From contig NZ_VCHY01000002.1 in assembly GCF_005877885.1 (NCBI RefSeq), forward strand, positions 310,001-374,000: a stretch of 64,000 nucleotides of DNA. Reading direction: 5' to 3'. Below, one piece after another: positions 36,072 through 45,514 of the stretch. This stretch comes from Labilibacter sediminis (GTDB lineage Bacteria; Bacteroidota; Bacteroidia; Bacteroidales; Marinilabiliaceae). The notes below the pieces were generated by a model that saw only the letters and a list, made by a program, of their open reading frames with translations, made no database searches and was not told the origin of the DNA. Position 1 is the stretch's first letter. Each line of letters opens with the position of its first letter. Both the position numbers and the translations under genes were made by a program.

Positions 36072-38126
36072 TTATTCTTGAGTTTCTTTACTTGACGGGC
36101 CAGCACCTGCTTCTTCTTCATCTTTGGACTCTTCAACCTTTGCATCAGCTGCCTCCGAGCCATTATCGTCAAGTTGAACGATATGCTTATTTACATTTCT
36201 TTTACCAAAGATATTCTCTAAATCTTCACTAAAGATTACTTCTCTTTCTAAAAGTAAATTGGCCAACTCGGCGTGTTTATCCTTATGCTGTATTAATATC
36301 TCTTTTGCTCTGGCGTATTGCTTCTCGATAATTTTTGCCACTTCTTGATCAATGGCCTGGGCTGTTTCTTCACTATAAGGCTTAGTGAATCCATATTCAT
36401 TCTGACCACTTGAATCGAAGTAACTTAGATTACCAATAGTTTTGCTCATACCATAATAGGTTACCATGGCATAAGCCTGCTTGGTTACTTTTTCAAGATC
36501 ATTTAAAGCTCCTGTTGATATTTTTCCAAATTCCAATTCCTCAGCAGCTCTACCTGCTAACGTAGAACACATCTCATCTAATATTTGCTCCGTAGTTGTT
36601 AACTGACGTTCTTCAGGCAAATACCATGCAGCACCTAAAGCCTTACCTCTTGGCACTATAGTTACTTTAACCAACGGATGTGCATATTCAAGCAACCAAC
36701 TCGTAGCAGCATGACCTGCTTCATGATATGCGATAGCTCTTTTCTCTTCTTTAGAAATGATTTTATTTTTCTTCTCCAATCCGCCAACAATCCGATCAAC
36801 GGCATTCATAAAATCCTCTTTCTCTACAATCTTCTTATCGCCTCTGGCAGCAATAAGCGCAGCTTCGTTACAAACATTAGCAATATCTGCACCGGAAAAA
36901 CCTGGTGTTTGCTTAGCTAAGAATTCAGATTTTACTTCTTCGCTTAGCTTTAAAGGACGTAGATGAACATCAAAAATTTGCTGACGCTCTGTTATATCCG
37001 GAAGTTCAACATGAATCTGACGATCGAAACGTCCGGCTCTCATCAATGCTCTGTCTAAAATATCCGCACGGTTTGTTGCAGCTAAAATAATTACTCCTGA
37101 ATTAGTGCCAAAACCGTCCATCTCAGTTAACAATTGGTTAAGCGTGTTTTCACGCTCATCATTTGCACCCATGCTAGGGCTCTTACCCCTGGCACGACCT
37201 ATGGCATCAATTTCATCAATAAAAACAATACATGGAGCTTTTTCCTTGGCCTTTTTAAATAAATCTCTAACCCTTGAAGCACCTACACCTACAAACATTT
37301 CAACAAAATCAGAACCCGACATGCTGAAAAACGGAACGTTAGCTTCTCCTGCTACAGCTTTCGCCAATAATGTTTTACCTGTTCCCGGAGGGCCTATAAG
37401 TAAAGCTCCTTTCGGTATTTTACCTCCCAGATTGGTATATTTCTCCGGTCTTTTTAGGAACTCCACAATTTCTTCAAGTTCCTGTTTAGCTTCAACCAGT
37501 CCGGCTACATCAAGGAAATTAACTTTAATATTTGATTCTTTATCAAACATTTTAGCTTTTGACTTTCCCACATTAAAAATATTACCGGCGCCTCCACTGC
37601 CTCCTTGAGCGCCCATTCTGCGGAATATAAACACCCACACAATTAGCAACAACAACAAAGGCCAAATAAATCCTAACAATTCATTTAGGTAATTTGACCG
37701 CTCTTCGTAGTTATTAGGAATGATAATGTTTTTTGCTTCCTCTACTTTGCGTAAATCTTCTACGAAACTATCAACTGAAGGAACTTTAATTCGAAAATGA
37801 GGGCCTTTTTCCAATAACGAAGAAAAACTATCACCAAACTCTTCTTTATATTTCTCTAATTGATCTTGCTTTATCGTTATCTCAACCACATTTTGATTGG
37901 TAATAACTGTAGCCATATCTATATCACCGGAAGGGAGTATTTTTTCCTTGAATTCGCTGTATGACAAACTCTGAACTCCCTCATTCTGATTCATTAAGAA
38001 GAATGATATAAAAAGAAGTAGCACAATGCCATATATCCAGTAACCGTTAAATTTTGGGAATTTAGCATTACTGTTGTTTCCGCCTTTATTAGGGGAATCA
38101 TTTTGTTGTTTCTGTTCTTCGCTCAT
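36072..38126 (-). CDS. ftsH: ATP-dependent zinc metalloprotease FtsH
   Basis: A 684-aa membrane AAA protease that degrades misassembled membrane proteins and short-lived regulators. N-terminal TM (about 31-46), periplasmic domain (50-148), second TM (151-168), Walker A GPPGTGKT (245-252), Walker [10 protein letters not shown] near 300, second region of homology, and zinc site HEAGH (468-472). The acidic, low-complexity tail (about 650-684) has no known role. Lies 24 bp after rsfS. In E. coli FtsH controls LPS synthesis through LpxC; an analogous link with the cdsA/psd genes here is only a guess. Confidence 0.96.
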   Translation of the reverse strand: MSEEQKQQNDSPNKGGNNSNAKFPKFNGYWIYGIVLLLFISFFLMNQNEGVQSLSYSEFKEKILPSGDIDMATVITNQNVVEITIKQDQLEKYKEEFGDSFSSLLEKGPHFRIKVPSVDSFVEDLRKVEEAKNIIIPNNYEERSNYLNELLGFIWPLLLLLIVWVFIFRRMGAQGGSGGAGNIFNVGKSKAKMFDKESNIKVNFLDVAGLVEAKQELEEIVEFLKRPEKYTNLGGKIPKGALLIGPPGTGKTLLAKAVAGEANVPFFSMSGSDFVEMFVGVGASRVRDLFKKAKEKAPCIVFIDEIDAIGRARGKSPSMGANDERENTLNQLLTEMDGFGTNSGVIILAATNRADILDRALMRAGRFDRQIHVELPDITERQQIFDVHLRPLKLSEEVKSEFLAKQTPGFSGADIANVCNEAALIAARGDKKIVEKEDFMNAVDRIVGGLEKKNKIISKEEKRAIAYHEAGHAATSWLLEYAHPLVKVTIVPRGKALGAAWYLPEERQLTTTEQILDEMCSTLAGRAAEELEFGKISTGALNDLEKVTKQAYAMVTYYGMSKTIGNLSYFDSSGQNEYGFTKPYSEETAQAIDQEVAKIIEKQYARAKEILIQHKDKHAELANLLLEREVIFSEDLENIFGKRNVNKHIVQLDDNGSEAADAKVEESKDEEEAGAGPSSKETQE

Positions 38127-38150
38127 TAGATAAATGAAATAAATTACTTA

Positions 38151-38525
38151 CTAAAATAGGTCTTCGATGTCGGTTCGCTTGGCATCGGCCCACAACTCTT
38201 CTAAGTTGTAAAAAGTTCTAATCGGCTTTTGAAATACATGAACCACAACATCCACATAGTCAACCAGAACCCATTCTGCATTTTGTTTTCCCTCGATATG
38301 ATAAGGTTTTTCATTTAACTTTTCCCTTACATATTCTTCTATGGAATCCCCGATGGCACCGACCTGGGTATTGCTATCCCCATCGCATAAAACAAAAAAC
38401 TGACAGATACTTCCGTCAATTTCTCTCATATCCAAAATAGCAATATTTGTGCCTTTCTTCTCCTGAATTCCTTCAACAATAGCATCTACCAATTGTTCAG
38501 TTGAACTATCTTCTTGATTTATCAT
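38151..38525 (-). CDS. rsfS: Ribosomal silencing factor RsfS
   Basis: A 124-aa Iojap/RsfS protein that binds L14 and blocks subunit joining under starvation. Hallmarks: DMREIDGSICQFFVLCDGDS (about 32-51), GDSIEEYV and the C-terminal WVLVDYVDVVVHVF. First gene of the five-gene operon rsfS-ftsH-LUD-cdsA-psd, with a promoter motif 63 bp upstream. Confidence 0.94.
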   Translation of the reverse strand: MINQEDSSTEQLVDAIVEGIQEKKGTNIAILDMREIDGSICQFFVLCDGDSNTQVGAIGDSIEEYVREKLNEKPYHIEGKQNAEWVLVDYVDVVVHVFQKPIRTFYNLEELWADAKRTDIEDLF

Positions 38526-38587
38526 TAAGCTTATCGTGTTTTAATTTTTATTTTCGTTATTTAAACCGCTAATTTACTAGAAAAACA

Positions 38588-38595
38588 CAAAGATA
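38588..38595 (-). promoter_or_regulatory. -7 promoter element for the rsfS-ftsH-cdsA-psd operon
   Basis: Minus strand TATCTTTG fits TAnnTTTG, in a divergent region shared with birA. Confidence 0.5.
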
Positions 38596-38623
38596 CTACT
38601 TTTTTATATTCAGTTTTAGTCAG

Positions 38624-38631
38624 TACTTTTG
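38624..38631 (+). promoter_or_regulatory. -7 promoter element for birA
   Basis: TACTTTTG fits TAnnTTTG, 57 bp before birA and 28 bp from the opposing rsfS motif. Confidence 0.5.
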
Positions 38632-38688
38632 CTTTGTAATTTTTTGACTTTTAATACCATGACAAAATGTCGCAATTAAATAGATTTT

Positions 38689-39456
38689 ATGTCAGCACCT
38701 CATCCTTTTAACATATTTTGGCACAGCGAACTGCCATCTACCAATATTAAACTTAAAGAACTAACCAGGGAAAAGGATATAAACGAATACACTGTTATTT
38801 GCACACACAATCAGGTGGCCGGAAAAGGGCAAGCCGGTAACTTTTGGGAAAGCGAATCTCACAAGAACCTCACCTTTAGCCTTTTGCTCAAACCCTCTCA
38901 CATTCAAATACAAGACCAATTTATTATTTCAAAGGCTGTTGCACTGGGCATTTTAAAAGTACTCGAAAAATTTGATAAAGGATTCTGTATAAAGTGGCCA
39001 AATGATATATACCATCAGAACCATAAAATTGGTGGTATACTAATTGAGAACTCTATTTGCCAAAATGGAATTAGTGAATCAATAATAGGTATTGGGCTCA
39101 ACATTAATCAAACAAAATTTATAAGTGATGCCCCTAATCCAATCTCCTTAAAATCAATCACAAATCAAAACCATAATTTAAAAGATATCCTATCCCAAAT
39201 TCTGGAATCCATTTTATACTACATGAAGGAGATAACAATGGGCAACACACAAACAATTGATACCCTATACCTGCAAAGGCTTTATAAAAGAAATGGTGAG
39301 CACCTTTTTAAAGATGCTCATGGTTTATTTCGCGCTTCCGTACTCAATATTAATGAGTACGGTCATCTTCAGTTAAAAAGAAGCAATGGAGACATAAGTT
39401 CCTATGCTTTTAAAGAAGTTGAATTTATCCTTAATGATTCGGATAATGATAATTAG
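38689..39456 (+). CDS. birA: Biotin-[acetyl-CoA-carboxylase] ligase (no DNA-binding domain)
   Basis: A 255-aa biotin protein ligase that activates biotin to biotinyl-AMP and attaches it to the biotin carrier protein. The catalytic GKGQAG (45-50), KWPND (102-106) and KIGGILIE (113-120) are intact. There is no N-terminal winged helix, so unlike E. coli BirA it should not be a repressor. Its last 26 bp overlap the convergent SRPBCC gene. Confidence 0.93.
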   Translation: MSAPHPFNIFWHSELPSTNIKLKELTREKDINEYTVICTHNQVAGKGQAGNFWESESHKNLTFSLLLKPSHIQIQDQFIISKAVALGILKVLEKFDKGFCIKWPNDIYHQNHKIGGILIENSICQNGISESIIGIGLNINQTKFISDAPNPISLKSITNQNHNLKDILSQILESILYYMKEITMGNTQTIDTLYLQRLYKRNGEHLFKDAHGLFRASVLNINEYGHLQLKRSNGDISSYAFKEVEFILNDSDNDN

Positions 39457-39844
39457 CAATGGCATCACCAAGCATATTCAAAAACTTTTTCACTTGCTTT
39501 GCTACCATCATTTTCATCATTGCATTAAGTTCGGCTTTAATTGTCAGTTTAATACGAGTATCCCCTTCTGCCACCTGCTTTAATTGCACCCACAAATAAA
39601 AATTAAAAGGCACTTTACCGTCTGTTGAATACTTAACCGTTTTAAAAGGCTCTTTATCTACAATTCGCAAACCAGCTTCACCAATGCCTTCAACACTAAA
39701 ACGACACGAGTCCTCATCGCTTTGCCAATTTTTAATTTTATCCTGAGGAATCAGGTGTTCAAAATTATTAAAGTTACTAATGAAACTAAATATCTTGTCA
39801 GGATTATGGTAGGCCTGCTTTATATCACTTTCAAACTTTGTCAT
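39431..39844 (-). CDS. SRPBCC-family small protein
   Basis: A 137-aa protein with the START/Bet v1-like (SRPBCC) fold: the opening SDIKQAYHNPDKIFSFISNF, a central beta sheet and a long C-terminal helix. This fold forms a hydrophobic pocket for lipids or polyketides; no catalytic residues are obvious. It follows pyrE after 71 bp that contain a terminator-like hairpin, so it may be only partly co-transcribed. Its 3' end overlaps birA tail-to-tail by 26 bp. Confidence 0.75.
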   Translation of the reverse strand: MTKFESDIKQAYHNPDKIFSFISNFNNFEHLIPQDKIKNWQSDEDSCRFSVEGIGEAGLRIVDKEPFKTVKYSTDGKVPFNFYLWVQLKQVAEGDTRIKLTIKAELNAMMKMMVAKQVKKFLNMLGDAIANYHYPNH

Positions 39845-39851
39845 ATCTTAT

Positions 39852-39893
39852 CAAAAAAAAAGCTCAACAGAATTCACATCCTTATTGAGCCTT
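39852..39893 (-). terminator. Terminator-like hairpin between pyrE and the SRPBCC gene
   Basis: On the minus strand, GGCTCAA ... TTGAGC followed by nine T, just after the pyrE stop. The loop is 17 nt. It could end pyrE transcription or attenuate read-through into the SRPBCC gene. Confidence 0.6.
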
Positions 39894-39915
39894 ATATTTA
39901 TTTACAATTATTATC

Positions 39916-40548
39916 TTACTTTCCCCAATTAGCCGGATCTTTTCTCCAGTTAGATAAAGTATTTACATCATCCGCTGAAACATATCCTGATTCCGCAGCT
40001 ACTTCAATAAGTGTTTGATAATTACTTAGCGTATTTAACTTTACATTATTAGCTTCAAAGTTATCAGTGGCTACCTGGAAACCATAACTAAAAATAGCAA
40101 TCATACCTACCACTTCGCAACCGCCTTTACGTAAAGCTTCAACTGCTTTTAAACTACTTCCTCCGGTAGAAATTAAATCTTCGATAACCACTACTTTTTT
40201 ACCAGGAGCAACGTCACCTTCAATAAGGTTTTCCATTCCATGCCCTTTTGGAGAAGAACGAACATATACAAAAGGCTTACCCATTGCATCTGCCACTAAC
40301 GCACCTTGCGCTATAGCACCAGTAGCTACACCCGCAATCACATCTGCATCTGGATATAATTCATTAACAAGTGCCACAAACTGTTCTTTTACATAGTTTC
40401 TTACCTCAGGGTATGATAATGTTTTTCTGTTATCACAATATATTGGAGAATTCCATCCTGATGCCCATGTAAATGGGTTTGCTGGTTGCAATTTTATTGC
40501 CTTAATTTGCAACAATTGTTTTGCTATTGTTTCTGATACTTTTTCCAT
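39916..40548 (-). CDS. pyrE: Orotate phosphoribosyltransferase
   Basis: A 210-aa enzyme joining orotate to PRPP to give OMP. The PRPP-binding motif VVVIEDLISTGGSS (119-132) is exact, and KAIKLQPANPFTWASGWNSP is the usual N-terminal region, fixing the start at 40548. The frame is open 54 bp further, but that part is not family-like. The ATG lies 8 bp from the divergent Nudix start, and a -7 motif TACATTTG ends only 4 nt before the ATG, suggesting a leaderless or near-leaderless mRNA. Confidence 0.95.
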   Translation of the reverse strand: MEKVSETIAKQLLQIKAIKLQPANPFTWASGWNSPIYCDNRKTLSYPEVRNYVKEQFVALVNELYPDADVIAGVATGAIAQGALVADAMGKPFVYVRSSPKGHGMENLIEGDVAPGKKVVVIEDLISTGGSSLKAVEALRKGGCEVVGMIAIFSYGFQVATDNFEANNVKLNTLSNYQTLIEVAAESGYVSADDVNTLSNWRKDPANWGK

Positions 40549-40552
40549 AGTG

Positions 40553-40560
40553 CAAATGTA
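40553..40560 (-). promoter_or_regulatory. Candidate pyrE promoter overlapping the Nudix start
   Basis: Minus strand TACATTTG fits TAnnTTTG and is followed by CACT and then the pyrE ATG. On the other strand it covers the Nudix ATG at 40556. No clear -33 box is seen, so confidence is moderate. Confidence 0.45.
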
Positions 40561-41167
40561 TAAAGTTTTTTTTAAGGATAGAATTGTTTTTTTAACCAAC
40601 AATATAGAAAGAGATTTATGCCCGGATTTCGGCGCAATCTTTAAATATTCAAATAAAAAGGAGCTTCAGGATTTTATAAAAAATTTTGAAAATAAAGAAG
40701 ATATAAAAAAGGCCTTCATTTATCATCATGATCTGGATGAGTTACTGACCCTGTTTTCGAAAAATTTTAAACAGATAAATGCTGCTGGCGGAGTGGTTAT
40801 GAACTCAAAAAACGAAGTTCTTTTTATTCATCGCCTTGGCGTATGGGATCTCCCCAAGGGTAAAGCAGAAAAAGGAGAGTCCATTGAGGAAACTGCCATT
40901 AGGGAAGTTGAAGAAGAATGTTCCATCTCACCATTGGAAATTACAAAAGAATTAAGTCCTACATTTCATACCTATCCATTGAAAGGAAAAATGGTATTAA
41001 AGAAAACTTATTGGTTTCAGATGAGCTATAAGGGAGATGCTCATCCAAAACCCCAGCTTGAAGAAGATATAATCTCTGCCGAATGGCTTGCCCAGGACAA
41101 AGTCAAATCTGCAACACAAAACACATACGCCAGCATAAAAGAGGTATTATCGGAATTAAATCTTTAG
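40556..41167 (+). CDS. Nudix hydrolase with N-terminal extension
   Basis: A 203-aa protein with an N-terminal domain (about 1-72) of unknown fold and a Nudix domain (75-200). The Nudix box occupies 102-124: G102, E108, R116-E117 and E119-E121 are present, while the usual Gly before the last position is Ser. Nudix enzymes cleave nucleoside diphosphates linked to another moiety; the substrate is unknown. The ATG at 40556 lies 8 bp from the pyrE start on the other strand, so its promoter must lie inside pyrE. Confidence 0.85.
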   Translation: MYKVFFKDRIVFLTNNIERDLCPDFGAIFKYSNKKELQDFIKNFENKEDIKKAFIYHHDLDELLTLFSKNFKQINAAGGVVMNSKNEVLFIHRLGVWDLPKGKAEKGESIEETAIREVEEECSISPLEITKELSPTFHTYPLKGKMVLKKTYWFQMSYKGDAHPKPQLEEDIISAEWLAQDKVKSATQNTYASIKEVLSELNL

Positions 41168-41269
41168 TTTTTCACATAAATGTGGTCTTTTGTTAGGTTC
41201 CTCAATGCCAAAAGCTATATTTTTTTATACTTTTAAGGGATTTTTCAAAAAAATAGAATATTCCGTCAA

Positions 41270-41866
41270 ATGACCCCTCAGGAAATAGAACACCAAAACT
41301 GGAAAGAAAAGATGCGTCAGGAAGCTGCTGACAAGGAAATTCAACGGCTTAGAAAAGTGAGTAAAAAGCAGTCGCTAAAAAACATGAATCTGCGCAAGGC
41401 TCTTTACTTTCAGGCCTTCTTTTTCATCAGTCTTTTTTCTATTCTTCTGTTAAAAGGAATGATTAGTTTTTCGGAATCAGCTTCTAATGAAGAATTTAAC
41501 GACATCAACAATAAATACAGCGAGCTACTGGTTAAGCAAAATGTATTAAGTGACTCCTTACACATCATCCAAACTAAATTAAATCAAATCACCAACAAAA
41601 ATCTTGACGACAGAGATGAGCGTGGTATTCGTTTCAGAGTTCAGATTGGTGCTTATAAAGAAATTGATTTAAGTGAATTTGATGTTAACCTGGTATCCAT
41701 TAATCAAGAGTCATACGACAGCATTAATCAATACACCCTTGGTAATTTTAAAAATTACGAAAAAGCCTCTGATTTTTTAGAAGATGTTAAAAAAATGGGA
41801 TTCGATGATTCTTTTATTATCACTACAAAAAATGGGAAAAGGTTTTCCCTTGAAAAAGCAAACTAA
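41270..41866 (+). CDS. Single-TM coiled-coil protein with SPOR-like C-terminus
   Basis: A 198-aa protein: charged helical N-terminus (1-45, cytoplasmic), one TM (about 47-66), a predicted coiled coil (75-110) and a C-terminal region (118-195) resembling a SPOR domain (FRVQIGAYKEID, LGNFKNYEKASDFL, MGFDDSFII). SPOR domains bind denuded glycan at division sites, so a cell-wall or division role is inferred. It ends 9 bp from the convergent actE stop. Confidence 0.65.
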   Translation: MTPQEIEHQNWKEKMRQEAADKEIQRLRKVSKKQSLKNMNLRKALYFQAFFFISLFSILLLKGMISFSESASNEEFNDINNKYSELLVKQNVLSDSLHIIQTKLNQITNKNLDDRDERGIRFRVQIGAYKEIDLSEFDVNLVSINQESYDSINQYTLGNFKNYEKASDFLEDVKKMGFDDSFIITTKNGKRFSLEKAN

Positions 41867-41875
41867 AGTTAGATA

Positions 41876-42454
41876 CTATTCCGACTCTCTAGGCATAAGC
41901 TCTTCTCTTATATAATTCACTATTTTCCATCGATCATTCTGAACAATTTGCCCTTGATGTGCTCCCATTACACCATAACCGATGGATATAACATGAAATA
42001 TTTCGCCATCCGGATTATTCACAACCTTTTCTGAAATTAAACTAGCTGGAGGATAAGGGTATTTCCCACTTGTATACAAAAAACCTTTCCCATCTCCTCT
42101 ATCTCCATGGCAATGCCAACAATAGATATTATACAAACGCTTACCCTCGGAAATCAATTCTTTATCCTTACTATTATTAGCAAAAGGATTTAATAATTCA
42201 CCTCCCGCTAACTTTCTATTTTCTTCTGTTTTCTCAAAATGATATGGTATCACTCCCCTAGGAATAGTGTTTTCCACAGGCATAAGATCCTTACTCCCTT
42301 CCTTAAATAACGGATTTTCAGAATACGTTTCATAACTCCTTGATTGTTCCATATCAGGAAAATAACTATAACCCGGCTTGTTTCTATCCTTGTCACAAGA
42401 AACTAACATAAAGGCTAACAGTATTAAAAAACAAAGTTTATTTAATATTCTCAT
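41876..42454 (-). CDS. actE: Alternative complex III monoheme cytochrome c subunit ActE
   Basis: A 192-aa lipoprotein cytochrome c: lipobox LVSC (Cys20), a single heme site CWHCH (112-116) and a likely axial Met163 (GVMGAH). It is the electron-exit cytochrome of the quinol-oxidising complex. The frame is open 81 bp further upstream, but the ATG at 42454 gives a clean lipoprotein signal; it overlaps actF by 17 bp. It comes last, after actF, reversing the ActE-ActF order of the well-known clusters. Confidence 0.88.
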   Translation of the reverse strand: MRILNKLCFLILLAFMLVSCDKDRNKPGYSYFPDMEQSRSYETYSENPLFKEGSKDLMPVENTIPRGVIPYHFEKTEENRKLAGGELLNPFANNSKDKELISEGKRLYNIYCWHCHGDRGDGKGFLYTSGKYPYPPASLISEKVVNNPDGEIFHVISIGYGVMGAHQGQIVQNDRWKIVNYIREELMPRESE

Positions 42455-43610
42455 AATCGAAGCTTTCTTTAAAAAATGGATGATTTTGAGGAACCAAATT
42501 TGCTTTTGCAAGAGCTTTAAATACAAAAAAGGCAAAAACCGTAACGTATATCAATGAAAGTCCTATCTCAAACAAACCTATAGCAGAGAGCTCGTCACCA
42601 ACAGCACCCGGCATTATTGCCAAATATAAATCAACCCAATGCCCAATAAACACAACAATAGCCGTATAGAACAACCAATTGGCTTTTCTTTTTGTTCCTC
42701 GCGACATCAAAGCAAAAAATGGAGCAACAAAGCAAACCACTACATTAACATAAAACAACGTTTCAAATCCTTGTACTCTATCTACATAATAAGCTGTTTC
42801 TTCAGGAATATTACTGTACCAGATTAAAAGGTATTGGGAAATCCACAAGTATGCCCAAAAAATACTAAAGCCAAACAAATATTTACCCAAATCATGCAAA
42901 TGCTCATCATTTACATGGCTCATATACCCTAACTTCTGTAAAATCACCAAGAAAATAATGATCACCGCAATGGCATTAACAAACATACCAATAAAGGTGT
43001 ACCAACCATACAAGGTACTAAACCAATGCGCGTCGATGCTCATTAACCAATCCCATGCCGATGTTGAACTTGTGATAGCAAAAAACACAATAAAGATACC
43101 GGAGAATAACCTTAATCTATTAAACAGTGCAATATCCGGATTTTGGTCACTCATTAAGGAAACCTGTCTTATTTTGTAGAAAAGAAAGGTCCATCCTCCC
43201 AGATATATTAACATTCTGGCAGCAAAAAACGAAAGGTTTAAATAAGGCTGTTTTAACTGCAGAACATGATCTAAATGCTCGGTATGTGACCAATGGTATA
43301 AATGATGGGCTCCAAATAAAATGGGGATAATCATTATGGCCCCTAACCAAATTTTACTTCCCATAGCTTCAGGAATCCTCTGTATGGAAGTTTGCCAACC
43401 CGACTCGGCAATTATATGAACAGCTACAAAAAAAGCAGCTCCCAGCGACAAGCCAACAATTAAAAATCCATTTAATAAAATATTGGCCCACAATCGGTTT
43501 GCTTCAACATGGGAAACAAACAAGCCTGTAATCGTCAATAAAACTCCAACAATGATGAACAACAGGATAACCATCATCATTTTCTTTGAAAAAACAAATT
43601 GCTTATCCAT
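42438..43610 (-). CDS. actF: Alternative complex III membrane subunit ActF
   Basis: A 390-aa integral membrane protein with about ten TM helices, matching ActF, the second NrfD/PsrC-like quinol-interacting subunit homologous to ActC. Typical stretches include STSAWDWLMSIDAHWFSTLYGWY. It starts 1 bp after actD and its end overlaps actE, so the operon is tightly coupled. No cofactor site is expected. Confidence 0.9.
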   Translation of the reverse strand: MDKQFVFSKKMMMVILLFIIVGVLLTITGLFVSHVEANRLWANILLNGFLIVGLSLGAAFFVAVHIIAESGWQTSIQRIPEAMGSKIWLGAIMIIPILFGAHHLYHWSHTEHLDHVLQLKQPYLNLSFFAARMLIYLGGWTFLFYKIRQVSLMSDQNPDIALFNRLRLFSGIFIVFFAITSSTSAWDWLMSIDAHWFSTLYGWYTFIGMFVNAIAVIIIFLVILQKLGYMSHVNDEHLHDLGKYLFGFSIFWAYLWISQYLLIWYSNIPEETAYYVDRVQGFETLFYVNVVVCFVAPFFALMSRGTKRKANWLFYTAIVVFIGHWVDLYLAIMPGAVGDELSAIGLFEIGLSLIYVTVFAFFVFKALAKANLVPQNHPFFKESFDYENIK

Positions 43611-43611
43611 A

Positions 43612-44145
43612 TTATGATTTTTTTAACATTGGTATTACTAGTTTGATATCTTCTGCCCCCACCTCTCTTAAAACTTCCTCTGCGCGCTTAACCTCTATAT
43701 TTTCATCTTCCTTAATCACAACTAAAAATGCATCATCAGTGGTTCTTTCATCAAAAATGATGGTTTCTGCTCCGGGACCGATGCCTGACTTAATTAGAAA
43801 TCCAAAAACCAAGGATATCGCTGCAAACAAAACTGCCATTTCAAAAGTTACCGGTATAAATGAAGGAACAGAAAGCAACGGTTTTCCTCCAAAATTTATC
43901 GGCCACGCTTCTGTAAAAACCCAGGCCTGAAACAAAAATGCACAAATGGCCCCCAGTACTCCTGCAACAAAACCCAACCTGGGTAACCGAGATCGTTTAT
44001 ATTTTAAAATATCATCGAGTCCGTGCACCGGAAAGGGAGTTCTGACATCAAAAATAAAAACACCTTTTTCCTGAATTTTTTCGATAGCCTCAATCAAGTC
44101 CTTATCATCGAAAAACATACCTGTGATAAACTTATTATTTTTCAT
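43612..44145 (-). CDS. actD: Alternative complex III membrane subunit ActD (DUF3341)
   Basis: A 177-aa protein with two TM helices (about 60-82 and 98-118) and soluble ends; [29 protein letters not shown] and [18 protein letters not shown] are DUF3341/ActD hallmarks. The ATG at 44145 is preferred over one 30 bp upstream because it gives the family start and an 11-bp overlap with actC. Confidence 0.92.
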   Translation of the reverse strand: MKNNKFITGMFFDDKDLIEAIEKIQEKGVFIFDVRTPFPVHGLDDILKYKRSRLPRLGFVAGVLGAICAFLFQAWVFTEAWPINFGGKPLLSVPSFIPVTFEMAVLFAAISLVFGFLIKSGIGPGAETIIFDERTTDDAFLVVIKEDENIEVKRAEEVLREVGAEDIKLVIPMLKKS

Positions 44146-45514
44146 GCTGAGCTCCTTTCTTAATAAATTTCTCACCTGAACTTTTTAATACACTTTTAAC
44201 TTCGGCAATGGCTACAACAGGAAAAAAGCGAATAAAGAGAAAGAACATAGTAAAGAACAATCCAAACGTTCCTATATAAACACCAACCTCAACCCATGTA
44301 GGAGAATACATAGACCAGCTTGATGGTAAAAAATCGCGGTGTAAAGAAGTAACAATAATAACAAAACGCTCAAACCACATTCCAATATTTACAAATATGG
44401 AAATGATGAAAGTAGCCACCAGACTTCTACGTATTTTCTTAAACCAAAATAATTGTGGAGTAATAACATTACATGTCATCATTATCCAATAGGCCCACCA
44501 ATAAGGTCCAAATGCCCTATTTACAAATGCATAACGCTCATAAACCACACCGGAATACCAAGCCATAAACAACTCTGTTAAATAAGCTATTCCAACAATA
44601 GAGCCAGTAGCAATAATAACCTTGTTCATCGATTCCACATGCCCAACAGTGATATAATTTTCAAGATGAAGAGCCTTTCGGGTGATAATCATCAAAGTAA
44701 GCACCATAGCAAACCCTGAGAACACCGCTCCTGCCACAAAATATGGCGGAAAGATTGTAGTATGCCAACCCGGAATAACAGAGGTAGCAAAGTCCATACT
44801 TACTATAGAGTGCACCGATAAAACCAAAGGTGCTGCCAATCCTGCCAATATTAAACTCATCGATTCATGACGTGCCCAATGCCTGGCCGAGCCTGTCCAC
44901 CCAAAACTTAGCGCTGCATAAATTTTCTTCTTTATTCCATCTTTCAATCTGTCTCTAATGGATCCAATATCCGGTATTAAACCCATGTACCAAAACAATA
45001 ACGACACAGTAAAATAGGTTGATATGGCAAAAACATCCCACAATAATGGAGAATTAAAATTAACCCATAAATCGCGGGTATTGGGATATGGAAATACAAA
45101 AAATCCTAATGGCAAACGTCCCATATGCAGCAACGGAAATAAACCTGCACACATTACGGCAAAAATGGTCATGGCTTCAGCACTACGGTTAATACTTGTT
45201 CTCCATTTTTGTCTAAAAAGCAATAGAATAGCGGAAATAAAAGTCCCGGCATGCCCTATTCCAACCCACCAAACAAAGTTGGTAATACCCCAACCCCATC
45301 CTATGGTTCTGTTTAATCCCCATGATCCAATACCATCCCATACTGTCACAAAAATGGCATAACCACCAAATGCCAATGCCAAAAGTGCGGTTGCTAAACC
45401 TGCGTACCACAACTTACCAGGCTTTCCCTCCATAGGTTTTGTAATATCATCGGTAACCTGTTTATAACTCTTTGCCCCGGTAACCAAAGGCTCCCTTATT
45501 GGTGATACATACAT
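44135..45514 (-). CDS. actC: Alternative complex III NrfD-type subunit ActC
   Basis: A 459-aa polytopic membrane protein (about ten TM helices) of the NrfD/PsrC family that forms the quinol-oxidising site. The start shares one base with the actB stop (TAATG). Recognisable stretches are [19 protein letters not shown] and the [15 protein letters not shown] loop. It works with ActB's Fe-S clusters and ActA's hemes to pass electrons from menaquinol to cytochrome c. Confidence 0.94.
   Translation of the reverse strand: MYVSPIREPLVTGAKSYKQVTDDITKPMEGKPGKLWYAGLATALLALAFGGYAIFVTVWDGIGSWGLNRTIGWGWGITNFVWWVGIGHAGTFISAILLLFRQKWRTSINRSAEAMTIFAVMCAGLFPLLHMGRLPLGFFVFPYPNTRDLWVNFNSPLLWDVFAISTYFTVSLLFWYMGLIPDIGSIRDRLKDGIKKKIYAALSFGWTGSARHWARHESMSLILAGLAAPLVLSVHSIVSMDFATSVIPGWHTTIFPPYFVAGAVFSGFAMVLTLMIITRKALHLENYITVGHVESMNKVIIATGSIVGIAYLTELFMAWYSGVVYERYAFVNRAFGPYWWAYWIMMTCNVITPQLFWFKKIRRSLVATFIISIFVNIGMWFERFVIIVTSLHRDFLPSSWSMYSPTWVEVGVYIGTFGLFFTMFFLFIRFFPVVAIAEVKSVLKSSGEKFIKKGAQHEK

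Noticed and set aside
36072-38126. Long open frames antisense to ftsH (for example 37105-37608)
   Set aside because: They lie wholly inside a well-conserved gene, have low-complexity translations and no independent start signal. The same applies to antisense frames in purH, kamA-like, lon and actC.
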